DNA of 64,000 nucleotides from Pinus tabuliformis (Eukaryota; Streptophyta; Pinopsida; Pinales; Pinaceae), in assembly GCA_031772625.1 (NCBI GenBank), contig CM062813.1:768800720-768864719 (forward strand), written 5' to 3'. Numbering within the stretch: position 1 is the stretch's first letter; each line of letters opens with the position of its first letter. Position numbers and translations under genes: made by a program. Below, one piece after another: positions 35,150 to 45,399 of the stretch. The notes under the pieces were generated by a model, which was not told the DNA's origin, searched no databases, and saw nothing but the letters and a program-made list of their open reading frames with translations.

Positions 35150-36262
35150 TGTTGTTCAAACAATTGAACATTTGTCGTTCAATTGACTGAACAACACTTT
35201 TTTCCCCTTCTATAATTCATTGTTCAAACAATTGAATGTTTGTCATTCAATTGATTGAACATTGCAGTTTTCTTTTGTCGCATTTCGTTGTTCAAACAAT
35301 GGAACGTTTGTCATTCAATTGATTGAACAACACATTTTTGTTTTTTGTTTTTCACTGTTCAAACAATTGAACAGTTGTCGTTCAATTTATTGAACAACAC
35401 ATTTTTCTTTTCGTTATTCATTGTTCAAACAATTGAACGTTTTCCATTCAATTGATTGACCAAAACATTTTCATTTGTTGTTTTTCGTTGTTGAAACAAT
35501 TGAACGTTTGTCGTTGAATTGATTGAACAAGCACATTTTTTGTTTTATGATGTTCAAACAATTGAATGTTTGTCCGTTCAATTGATTGAACAACACATGT
35601 TCCTTTTTTTATTTGATGTTAAAACAAGTGAACGTTTGTCATTCAATTGATTGAACAATACATTTTCCTTTCATTTGTTTTTGTTGTTCAAACTATTGAA
35701 CGATTGTTGTTCAATTGATTGAACAACACAATTTTTCTTATTTGTTTTCGTTGTTCAAACTATTGAACGATTGTCATTAAATTGATTGAACATTTTTCTT
35801 ATTTGTTTTCGTTGTTCAAACTATTGAATGATTGCCGTTCAATTGAGTGAACAACACAATTTTCTTATTTTTTTCGTTGTTCAAACTATTGAATGACTGT
35901 CATTCAATTGATTGAACAACACATTTTTATTTATTTATTTTCGCTACCCAAACAATTGAATGATTGTCATTCAATTGATTGAACAACATACTTTCCTTGT
36001 TTTTTTTCGTTGTTCAAACCATTGAATGCTTGTCGTTCAATTGATTGAACAACACATTTTATTTTTATTTCAATTTCGTTGTTCTAACAATTGAACGACT
36101 GTCGTTCAATTGATTGAACATCATTTTTTGTTTTTGATTGATTTCACTGTGCAAATGATTGAATGATTTCCACTCAATCAATTGAACAACACTTTTTATT
36201 TTCTATTTTGATTTTTCTGTTCAAACGATTGAACGATTTCCGTTCAATCGATTGAACCGCAC
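35150..36262. repeat. Hairpin minisatellite of element B: about 17 units of ~67 bp
   Basis: About 17 head-to-tail units (starts near 35151, 35219, 35287, 35355, 35420, 35488, 35550 and so on to 36218) are each built as TTGTTCAAACAATTGAACG, a 5-base loop, then CGTTCAATTGATTGAACAA and a T-rich spacer. The two 19-base halves are reverse complements with one mismatch, so each unit can fold into a stem-loop in DNA or RNA. Point changes vary between units while the pairing is mostly kept. It sits between integrase and accessory frame and contains no gene. Confidence 0.93.
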
Positions 36263-37574
36263 CTTTTAAGAGCTAAATTGTGATTTTTTCTCATTTTTCT
36301 CTTGATCATTATGCCATTTTCTTCTTCTTTTGTATTGCAAATAAGAACCATTTGTTTTGATTTGTGCATCTTCTAAAGAAAAATGGTACTAACAATATCA
36401 TTATGACTTCTAAAATCCTTTTGTTGGTTATCTTTATCCATAAGCTAATACGGTGTATCTTTACAATGGTTGTCTGAACATCTTTTCTTTTGGACACATC
36501 ATGAAATGATTCATTATTCTTAATCCATGCTGGCTTATGTTTATACTTCCAAATGGATAAAACTCATCGATATAATGTTAAGGGGATAAGAGTATAACAC
36601 TTCCATTGGCATCTTCTTACTTCTTACACCATCCCTGACTCTTAAGGAGCAAATGAGCCTCCCTTTTTCTACAAGAAAGATTCCAAAAGAAAATAAAATA
36701 GCAAAATTCTTAAAACATTGTCCAAAGAGGATAGGGGGTCTCATCACGAGCCAACCTACCATGATCATAAGGATGTAACAGGTGACATTCCAATTTGGCT
36801 ACCAAACCAAGGCAATGACCTTCTTGATAATTAATTTGTCAGAAGAATAGGGGGTCTCATCATGAGCCAACCTGATCATTTTTGTTACACCCTAGTGAGT
36901 GGCACTATGGTTATCTAGTCACCATGCCAGCATAGTGGTCTCTTTGTGACAAAAGAAAGAAAAATTAACTGTAAGAAGGACTCTGGCTCATTTGGGAGGG
37001 TTAAAAAGCAACCCTACCGAGGCTATGAATGCTTGCTAGCAGTAGTGGCTCTACTTGTGATATTGGAGTATCATCTTATATTGCAATATGACATCTACCT
37101 CTTATCACCTATGACTTTATTTCTAACAAAAATTTCCATTTGGTAGCACTTTTACAAGCTGAATAGCATGGTGACATTAATCTATATTTATTATATTCCA
37201 TACATCGAAGCATTAAATGATAGTCATTAAACATAAACCGTCGATTATGCTGATGTGATTAATTCCACTCACAATAAAGATCTTTGAAATAATGACTTAA
37301 CATTGTTGTTTTTATTTGATTTGGCCAATTCACATCTGACAGTGGATATTTCTTAAATACTTTACTAATTTGCATGCTGTGTTTTTTAGATTGGTTGTGA
37401 GAATTTATTTCACAATGGTTTATTTGCCTGTTTTTTGTGTGCTGAAAGGACGTGGATGCCCTTTTCTCGTCAGATGGGGGATGGCATGCGTATGGACCAC
37501 ATATTCCAGTTATGGATAACTGTGTGACAATCATTCGGATTACCTCCAGAGTACGAGCTACATGATGAACATGA
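36263..37574 (+). other. Spacer of element B between hairpin array and accessory region
   Basis: No recognisable protein. The word GGGGGTCTCATCAYGAGCC occurs at about 36729 and 36848, 119 bp apart, each followed by AACCT and a GATCAT. Otherwise AT-rich. In related Athila-type elements this position holds untranslated or spliced sequence before the env-like frame. Confidence 0.5.
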
Positions 37575-37781
37575 ATGTGTAATAATTGGCAGAAAATTTT
37601 GATTGGTCGAAGAATGGCAACCATTATGGCAGGCATGCGAACTTATGATTCTGCGTTAAGTATGGCTCACAGGATAAACAACTTAACTAAAAATGATAAT
37701 AATTATCCAAGCATCATCATTTCCTTGATATTCGTTGTAATATACATTGTTGTTGTGTTGCATTACAGGGGTAAAACATAG
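37575..37781 (+). CDS. Short frame with one predicted membrane segment (element B)
   Basis: A 68-codon frame. Residues about 46-64 (IIISLIFVVIYIVVVLHYRG) are strongly hydrophobic and could span a membrane. The region before it is polar and carries paired Met/Arg. It lies where Athila-type elements place an env-like gene. The final codons overlap a pyrimidine-rich tract ending TTGCATTACAG/GGG, a good plant 3' splice-site match at about 37770, so the hydrophobic run may be partly intron sequence rather than protein. Confidence 0.3.
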   Translation: MCNNWQKILIGRRMATIMAGMRTYDSALSMAHRINNLTKNDNNYPSIIISLIFVVIYIVVVLHYRGKT

Positions 37782-37859
37782 TTGTATACACAAGAACCAG
37801 CCTCAAGTGCAGTAGTTATGGGCGGAAGAGCAATCTAGAGTGAACCTCTAGTATTGATG

Positions 37860-40789
37860 GTGTCAGATCAAGATCGTGAAATCCTTGAACGTGCTAGCTA
37901 CCTGTAGTATTTAAACAGATTGTAGGGATTCCATGAAGAGCTAACGTTGGAATTTATGCAAAATTAGTAGAATGGTAGTATAGTGGTTAAAGGCATAAGA
38001 ATGATGGTTTCTTAAGAAGTCCTGGCCGAAGTCACTCGACTTCCGGTAGAAGGGGAAAAATGGGCAGAAAAACACGTCCTTTTATAAAACACAAATGAAT
38101 CATTCCAGGACCCAGGCGAGTGGCTGATACGAATGGGGAAAGGAATTCATCCTTCAGCATTGCAGTAACCGTGGCAAGATCTGGTGGTCATCATCAAAAG
38201 ATATATCACCTACAACGGCTGGCATGACGTGGTAAAGCCCTGAAAACTAAAACTTCTAGCCATTTTAAAGCAAAGAATTTCAGTTAATTTACCATTTTAT
38301 CTAAATTCCCTGTTACACGATGTTGTCCCACAGGTAAGGACAACCAAGGACCCACATAGTGTAGTCAGCCATCATGGGTTAATTAAGTTAATTATCACAA
38401 ATAGATTGGCACAACAAAAATTAACATGGGACAGTATCATAAATCCTACCATGGCTCCACCCCCAGAAAATGAGGAAAGAGAGCAGTAAGGGCCAAGAAC
38501 CCTAGGCCCAAAGAAAATACTAAAGCGAAAGAGCCTCTCTGCACCCCTAGAATCAACTAAGCGTAGACGCTCTATGCGAGTAAAATCCTAGCATCGCATC
38601 CCAATCCAAGCAAAGGAAGTCGAAACATCTCGCACACCTCCTCTTAGTCTGTAAGACCCTCCTTTGCAAGACTATGAAGAGGAAGTGGCAAGGGTTTTGG
38701 GGAGCATGGGAGTGTTTATCAAAGGTATGGAACAGCTAGGGAACATTGAAAAACAGAATTGCACCCCTGACCGGTCGGCCCCTGCTGACAATTCCGGTCA
38801 TGAACAAACCCAACCATGCACTGATGCCATGGAGGAGCAAAGGGAGTCAATTCTTGCTATGGAAAAAACCCTCGAAGCCAAGGAACATGAAGGAATAGCC
38901 AGCAGAAAGGAAACTCAAGAAGTAGGCACCAGTCGAGTGGACCCCTAGCAAAAGGAAACCCTGAATATGAAAACTTGAGAGATGCCAATCAACCAAATGA
39001 TATTCCCTTTTCAAAGTCCGTTGTGGACAAGGCCTACTAATGAGAAGACCACGAGAATGATAATTGTTTAGGACATACCATTCCATTGGGATCTCCTGAA
39101 AACGAAATTCATAATAATTACGAGTTGGAAGGAGAATTCCACCAGAAAACACTGTTCCAATTGGGAACATTCCCGATGATGAGATAGTACAGCCTGTATA
39201 GGTAGTAGAGGATAACACAGCTTCAGACGGAGGCCCTAGAGACGAGAAGCTCCACAGAGCTAGGCTTGAAAAGGTTCTCAAAAAGTACAAGAAACAGAAG
39301 CAAGTAAGCAGGCAGCTGAAATATTGGTTAAACGAAGCAACCAAAACTAGGAAATTGAAAATGGAAATGGAAACTGTAGGAACGAAAACAGAACGATGTT
39401 TTATGAAGGATGCTAAGACTCAAACAAAGTTTCTTGAGGTTTTTCCAAAAGAAACCCAGATTGAGCAAACTATGAGAGAAGATACCGCCATACAAACTGA
39501 GGAGCCCTGTATCTTTTCACAGGGAACTCAAATGGCCTACCCCACTGCGGACATTACTGTCCAAACAGATGTTGAAGAAAATGTTCAAGTTGATTGTATA
39601 ATTCAAGAAGTAGTTGAAGCTGCTATGCAGACTGACCCTGCGGAGACCCAGGATGCAGAGGTCCAAACAGATGAAACACCCCTTTACACCCCCTTGGTAA
39701 GAGAGGTCATTATCAGAAAATTACAAAATGAGCTATTGATAGTTCACCAAGAACTAGCTCAGCACAAGGAAAAGGTGGTTCCTCTGCATGAACATCAAGG
39801 GTTAAAGAAGAAGTTTGAAGCACTTACCAGGATTGAAGATGAGACCTTTTCTCAATATAAGGTTGAGCAAAAGAAGGTTGAAAAATTAGAGGGTCAATTG
39901 CAAAAAGCTAGAGAGAAAATGGAGAATGTATGTTCTCTCTATTCAAACACTCTATCTTGCTGAGCCCCTACCACAAATTATGCTTTATTTCTCATGGAAA
40001 GATACCTCCTGTTAAAAGTTAAGGCCGTTAAGGCTGGTAAACCGGCAGAAATCAAAACCACTCCTGACTTTATCAAATTCTTTAGAGAGCATGATGAGAA
40101 GGTTCAGTGCCTCCTTTGTGAACTCTATATGCATAATTTTGTTTTAGAGGATGACAAGGATAGCCATCCTACCCCTTTTATAAGAGACATTCAATTTCAG
40201 ACGTTCCTCTCATTTGTTGCTAATCAGCTAAAATTGGCCAAGGCTCACAACACGTTCAAAAGGCATGAATATGGCATTGACCTATGGGTTAGAGGAGAGC
40301 CTACATAGCCATTACTCCTATCTGTCTGGCATAAACAGTTTATGAAAAAAGACAGTGTCATAGGCAAATTGGGGCCACTTCATACTGATATCATTCAGCC
40401 TAGAAAGGAATACTTCCAGGACATTAAGGAGAAGCCTTGGATGCATCAAGGTAGAGGTGGGAAGTTTCCAGTAACACTGTGAGGGGCCAAGAGTCATTCA
40501 TATATCAAAACTTCCAAACTACCCCTTCCCGTTTTTATAAATATAAAAATATGATTTTAACAATGGGGCCAGATTGGATAGGATGTGTTACATAACCCAA
40601 ATCATATGGTACCCTCCTGATCAATACCGTAGTGATTATACCTTAAAAGATCATGAGGTAACTCAAGCTTTCGATGTCCTTAAACAAAAGAATGGTTTTA
40701 GGAATGATAAGGAGGAAGTATATCTTGCTTATTACCTTGCTCAGTTGCATCTGAACTATACGCTTGCACGAGGACGTGCAACAAGGTAA
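37860..40789 (+). pseudogene. Accessory frame of element B (product unrecognised)
   Basis: A long decayed coding region. The N-terminal part (about 37860-38350) reads like the globular domain seen in accessory proteins of plant Athila/Tat elements (VTRLPVEGEKWAEKHV, WLIRMGKGIHPSALQ, RYITYNGWHDVVKP, ISVNLPFYLNSLLHDVV). It is followed by a basic and acidic linker (38460-38940), a coiled coil (about 39240-39360), the Q-T motif array annotated separately (39400-39670), a second coiled coil (39715-39950) and a helical C-terminal domain (39994-40789). The last codon lies 11 bp before the 3' LTR. About ten breaks. No catalytic motif seen. Confidence 0.65.
39355..39963 (+). CDS. Q-T motif array and coiled coil within B's accessory frame
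   Basis: An uninterrupted 202-codon stretch of the accessory frame. Residues 17-105 carry repeated short motifs: KTQTK (Q21), ETQIE (Q33), AIQTEE (Q45), GTQMA (Q57), TVQTDV (Q68), NVQVD (Q76), AMQTDP (Q90) and EVQTDE (Q102). Most are 11-14 residues apart and set in acidic, Pro/Thr-rich, probably unstructured sequence. The form (T/V/I/M)-Q-T-(D/E) is the recognition motif of the dynein light chain LC8, which clamps pairs of disordered chains. Residues about 120-195 then form a heptad-like coiled coil (LQNELLIVHQELAQHKEK, KKVEKLEGQLQKAREKME). LC8 binding is inference from motif form and spacing only. Confidence 0.6.
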   Translation: MKMEMETVGTKTERCFMKDAKTQTKFLEVFPKETQIEQTMREDTAIQTEEPCIFSQGTQMAYPTADITVQTDVEENVQVDCIIQEVVEAAMQTDPAETQDAEVQTDETPLYTPLVREVIIRKLQNELLIVHQELAQHKEKVVPLHEHQGLKKKFEALTRIEDETFSQYKVEQKKVEKLEGQLQKAREKMENVCSLYSNTLSC

Positions 40790-40800
40790 GCTAGGGAGTA
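40790..40800 (+). promoter_or_regulatory. Polypurine tract of element B
   Basis: GCTAGGGAGTA lies directly before the 3' LTR, the expected plus-strand primer position. Confidence 0.55.
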
Positions 40801-42139
40801 TGTTGGGACAAGAAAAAGGTATGATTTCTCTTCATAAACAACTTCATTTATCATTCATCCTTATACGATTATCTCTGTTTATAGATTAAAATGAGGAGAA
40901 TATCGGCTAAAGTTCGATGAAACTATTTGGTGACAGAATAGGCAAATCTCGTAAGAAAAATTGATTCTTTGTTATCTTTGTATGCAGAGATGCGGATTGG
41001 GAAAAAGATGTTCAGTTGGCAGAACAACACGAAGCCATAAAAGGGAAAAGCCATGGTCTTGGGCAGACAAGGATGTAGAAGATCAATTTGAACATTCCTA
41101 TTTTATCACATGATCAGATTTTATATTGTGAAATCCTCAGGATCCCCTGATCCTAAGGATTCTCTTTTAGCCAAGTTTCTCTTTTATGTTATATATAGGG
41201 ATGAAAGGCAATTAGATAAAGTTCAGACTTTTAATTTGTAATTATTCTGTTTTAAACATATACGTTGCTATATCAGTGACTCTGTTAGTTGTTACTCGAA
41301 ATTAATGAAAGAAGGTTGCATTTGATACATCTTTATATTTTGAGTTTTTATTAAGCAGAGGCTTCTAGCGACCTTGGGCCCAGTCATAAGAATTTCCACT
41401 GCTCCTTTGTGTTATATTTTTATATTCAGTCTTTACAATTGATTTAATGTTAAGTTATTTCATATATCGTGAAGATTTTTTATATTGATTTATATTGTTG
41501 TTCAATTAGGTTCAGAGTGAAGTTGTGAGATATACTTAAGTAGCGCTTTGATTAGAATGAGCGAATTCGTGTTGATAGCATATTGATGTTCATTTGAATA
41601 GATGTTATCATAGATCTTGAAAGACAAGACTGATTAACTTCTACATGTTGCAATATAGAATGTTTTCCATTTAGGAATATTTTATCGCTATTTGTTGTTC
41701 AATTATTGATTGTTGATTGCTGTTCACTTACTTTTGCTGTTCAATTGAGTAATGCAGATTGATTTGGGTTGTTATAGATTGGTAGTGTTGTTCAGTGGTT
41801 ATAGTTTCTTTACTTGATTAAGTGCAATTAGTCTTAAGCTTGTTTGAATGATTCTAAGTGTAATTCTTATTTGCATTCAGTTTCAATTGATTTCGAAACA
41901 AGTTGCATAGAATTGCATAGTGTGTTGAGAGAATTTCTTCCATAGATAGTTCTTTTTAGAATTGTGTGAATTGAATTGAAGAATTAGCCTTTAGTGATTG
42001 CAACGATTCATCATTAGATAACCTCTAGATTCACTGCACATATTGTGTTGGTACTCTTGAGATAAGAAGACTTACCTCAGGTTGAAAACTAATGTAGGGA
42101 TTAAGATTGCCTGTAAAAAGACATCTTAGAGAGCCAACA
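40801..42139 (+). repeat. 3' LTR of element B
   Basis: TGTTGGGACA...GAGCCAACA, followed by the second CATGG copy at 42140-42144. It aligns end to end with 27636-28970. Confidence 0.95.
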
Positions 42140-42144
42140 CATGG

Positions 42145-42900
42145 GTTCGCAAAGCCTCGGAAAAAGACGCTAAATTTGACTTGGAGCATGCTCGTGAAGC
42201 CTTCACAGAAGCTAAGAAAAGCTTCGCTGAGGCCTCCACCTCAGGAAGCAAGGATAAGCCTAAGCCAGAGATGGACCCTTCTATGCTCACAACTTTCCTG
42301 GAAACCTGTATGAAGTTACTGCGCGACAGTAAGGCTGTGAAAGGGTTACAAGAAATCATCAATACTTGTGATGGGACGGTGCCAAGTGAGCCATGTGTAG
42401 TACGAAAAATTGGCAAGCATAAAATGAGGACAGGACGGGAGATGAGACTGATCGCACAAATAGGAGAGTATGAAATGGATCAGGTCATTTTGGACCTGGG
42501 GTCAGATGCGAATGTCCAAACAAAGTAGATTTGGGAGAAAATTGGGAGACCTGTGCTACAATGGTCTCTGATTCAACTAAGGATGGTGAATCAATAGAAA
42601 ATCATCCCCATGGGGCGGCTGGAGGGGGTGACCGTGTACATTGAGCGAGTGAGAACGTTAGCAGATTTTGAAGTAATATAGATAGTGGATGATAGAAATC
42701 CCTACCCTGCGCTCCTGGGAATTGACTGGGATATTGATATGAATGGGGTAATCAATCTGAAGAAGTGAAACATGATATTTGAGAAGAAATCACTCCGCGT
42801 AATAATACCCCTAGATCCTGCTGAAGGATCGTGCTATACAAAACTAGTAAGCGATTATGAGAGTGATGATGATCTAGACTGTGTCTATAAGATAACATGT
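42145..42900 (+). pseudogene. Protease region of element C
   Basis: Resumes C's coding after B. A Lys/Glu-rich segment (EHAREAFTEAKKSFAEAST) leads to a helical part and then the protease: QVILDLGSDANV near 42480-42510 (active-site loop), LRMVNQ, GVTVYIERVRTLADFEVI and NPYPALLGIDWDIDMNGVI near 42700-42750. The LLGIDWD second-lobe wording is typical of this Tat-related lineage. Decayed. Confidence 0.8.
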
Positions 42901-43074
42901 GAGACCAAGACTGGGTGAATCCCACCACAGATGGACAGATTACATGGGATCGTGAGATTTCATGCACTTCAAATTTCGACGAAGAAATAGAATGCTGGAA
43001 AAATCGGTTACACGAAGTAACTACGCTGAATTGCAACATGATGACCTGGTCGCTGCGCTGTGTGTCGTCAGAGG

Positions 43075-43890
43075 CAAGAAATCTACCTATTTATGATGGT
43101 CTAAATGAGGTAGATATCTTTTTGGATGCATTTGAAAGGGAGATACTAGAAAAGCAGTGCTTCCAGGCCTTGGACTGGGCACTGTGCACTATGCCCGCAA
43201 GATGGTGGGGTATGCACAAGGGAAGCTTTGATGATTGGTGCGAATGTAGGAGGATGATGAGAACATGATTTGGGAAGCCTAAGATGTGACTGACAGACAA
43301 GTATGATGGGAAAACGATCCACGCATGCATCTGGCCAAATGGACACAGGCTTATGGAGAAAATCCCCAACCTGAGTGGGTGCACCTGTTCTGTCATACCC
43401 TGGATGTTATCCCAATGAATTGGTATATAGAAATAGAGCTTCGCCATGGGACAGGAGACTGGGATATCCTACGCTAAGGATTCATGATGACATTTAGTTT
43501 TAGGGATGGGCCTGACAGTATTAATGAGTTGCTACAAGAGGTGAAAGCAACCATCTTTATGATATCGCAGGATCATTTATACCTAATTCAACCTGAATGG
43601 GCTACTCAACTGAGTCATATGCTTGAATGTTATAATGTAACTATTGAAGATGAGGATGAGGATCTGTAGAAGATTAAAATTCCGAAAACAGAAGGCCACC
43701 GCGAGGTTCAAGAACCGTAGATTGAGAACCATGATATAACCGTGCCAGTGAAAACAAAACAAGTGAAAATTGGTACACGGGATGAACCCAAATTCGTGAA
43801 GATTAGAGACTACTGGGACGACTCGACAGTGGATAAGGTCGCTAAATTTCTCCGTGAATAGTAGGACTTATTCCCTACCAAGTTTACGAA
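43075..43890 (+). pseudogene. Second capsid-like segment of element C, between protease and reverse transcriptase
   Basis: Reads NLPIYDGLNEVDIFLDAFER, then EKQCFQALDWALCTMPARWW and SFDDWCECRRMMRT near 43080-43265. The form (F-Q-A-L-D-x-A-L, P-A-R-W-W, D-W-x-x-C/F) is that of the retrotransposon Gag capsid domain, yet it lies after the protease. Further decayed coding (near 43300-43680) contains MTFSFRDG and IQPEWATQLSHMLECYNVT, then the acidic stretch before the reverse transcriptase. C thus seems to carry capsid-like sequence twice, here and at 26330-26760. Confidence 0.6.
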
Positions 43891-44900
43891 TATGAAAGGA
43901 ATAATCAGAATCCTAAGAGTGATGAAGATCACGTTAAAAACTGACACGAATCCAGTTAAGCAGAGGCCTTACTGCCTTAATATGAAATACAAGGAGAATG
44001 TTCGCTCAGAGCTGGACAAGATGCTAGCGGTAGGCATCATTAAGCCTGTGGAAGAATCTGATTGGGTAAGCCCTATGGTGGTGCAAGAGAAAAAGCAAAA
44101 CGATGAGATAAGGTTATGCGTGGATCTCAGAAAACTAAATGACGCTTGTGTGCATGATCCTTTCCCGACTTTGTTCACGGATGAAGTGTTGGACAATGTA
44201 GATGGCCAGGAAGCATATTCCTTCATTGATGGATTCTCTGGGTACCCCCAAATCAAAATCATGCCGAAGGATAGGAGCAAGACAACCTTCGAAACTAAGT
44301 GGGGTTGTTTTCAATACATCGTAATGCCATTTGGATTGAATAATTCGCCTGCAATCTTTTTGCATGTGGTAGTTGTGGCATTTAAGGAATTTATTCATAA
44401 GTTCCTGGAGGTATATTTTGATGATTGGACTATATTTGGGCTGGTTAAGTGCCATGTAGCAAGCTTGCGCCTAATGTTGGATACCTGTCGAAGATACCAG
44501 ATCGTGCTCAATCTCAAGAAGTGTCTGTTTTGCGTTCCTTTTGGGAACCTATTGGGGCATGTGTTTTGCAGACAAGGAATGATGGTAGACCCACAAAGAT
44601 CACAGTGATACTAAAATTGGAAGCGTCGAGGAGTGTGAAATAGTTGAGCGCTACTCTGGGACATACGGGATATTACAGAAAGTTTATCAAAGGCTATGCC
44701 CAGATCACCACACCGGTGGAAAAATTGTTGGAGAAGGATGTCACGTTCTACTGGAACGATGACTGTAGGAAAATATTGGATATATTGAAAGAAAAGATGT
44801 TTACCACGCCAATTCTAATCTTCCTGGACTGGAAGAAAGAGTTTCATGTACATGTTAACGCGTCATGTATAGCGCTAGGGGCAGTACTAACACAGGATTG
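43890..44900 (+). pseudogene. Reverse transcriptase region of element C
   Basis: Motifs in order: KQRPYCLNMKYKENVRSELD, VGIIKPVEESDWVSPMVV, EIRLCVDLRKLNDAC, YSFIDGFSGYPQI, YIVMPFGLNNSPAIF, the polymerase box VYFDDWTIFGLVK near 44410-44445 and LLGHVFCRQGMMVDP. The thumb SATLGHTGYYRKFIKGYAQI follows from 44644. FDDW in place of YxDD-I marks a lineage different from A, B and D. Well preserved with only a few breaks. Confidence 0.93.
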
Positions 44901-45240
44901 AGGCAAAGGCTTAGACCATACTATCGCATTCGCAAGCCGTAGATTATCCAAAGCAGAGAAGAATTATTCTACCACTGAACGTGAGGGGCTAGCTATGGTG
45001 TATGCACTCCAGAAGTACTGACACTACTTGCTAAGAGGCCATTTTAAAATGTATACAGATCACTCCACACTGAAGTACCTAGTCAATAAGCCTGTGTTGG
45101 GGGGGCGAATCTGCAGATGGCTCTTATTGTTTGAAGAGTACGATTTCGAAGTTGTTGTGAAGCCTAGACGATTGAACGTGGGACCAAATCATCTGTTGCG
45201 CATCAAAACAGGGGAGGAACCTTCTAACTTGGAAGAAGGA
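44790..45240 (+). pseudogene. RNase H region of element C
   Basis: FHVHVNASCIALGAVLTQD near 44845-44900 (first catalytic Asp position reads Asn here), then FASRRLSKAEKNYSTTEREG, MVYALQKY and FKMYTDHSTLKYLVNKPVLG near 45045-45100. The segment ends with VVVKPRRLNVGPNHLLRI before the integrase. Confidence 0.88.
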
Positions 45241-45399
45241 TTGCCTGATGCACAACGATTTGTAGTACGTGTCGCGGATGGTCATTTTGAGGATATAATA
45301 CACTTCCTAACAATAGGAACTGCACCGGAAGGATACTTTGTCCAGCAAAAGAAGGAATTAGTGGTGCACACGGCAGATTTCTCTGTCATTTCTGGGAAT

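Larger units (their letters stand above)
27636..42139 (+). mobile_element. Element B: 14.5-kb Athila/Tat-like Ty3/gypsy, nested in C
   Basis: LTRs of 1335 and 1339 bp with TGTTGG...CCAACA ends, a perfect CATGG target duplication, a tRNA-Asp type primer site, gag, protease, reverse transcriptase (YMDEFTPYG), RNase H and integrase. About 5.7 kb of extra DNA between integrase and 3' LTR holds a hairpin minisatellite and a long accessory frame. The placement of the accessory frame matches the env-like position of Athila-type elements. LTRs differ by about 7-10% by eye. Structurally whole but with dozens of breaks, most in the integrase. Confidence 0.94.

Noticed and set aside
35150-36262. CRISPR array
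   Set aside because: Regular repeats, but spacers are T-rich and repeat-like, the context is a plant retrotransposon, and no cas genes are present.
38847-39344. 165-codon minus-strand frame
   Set aside because: Antisense shadow of B's accessory frame.
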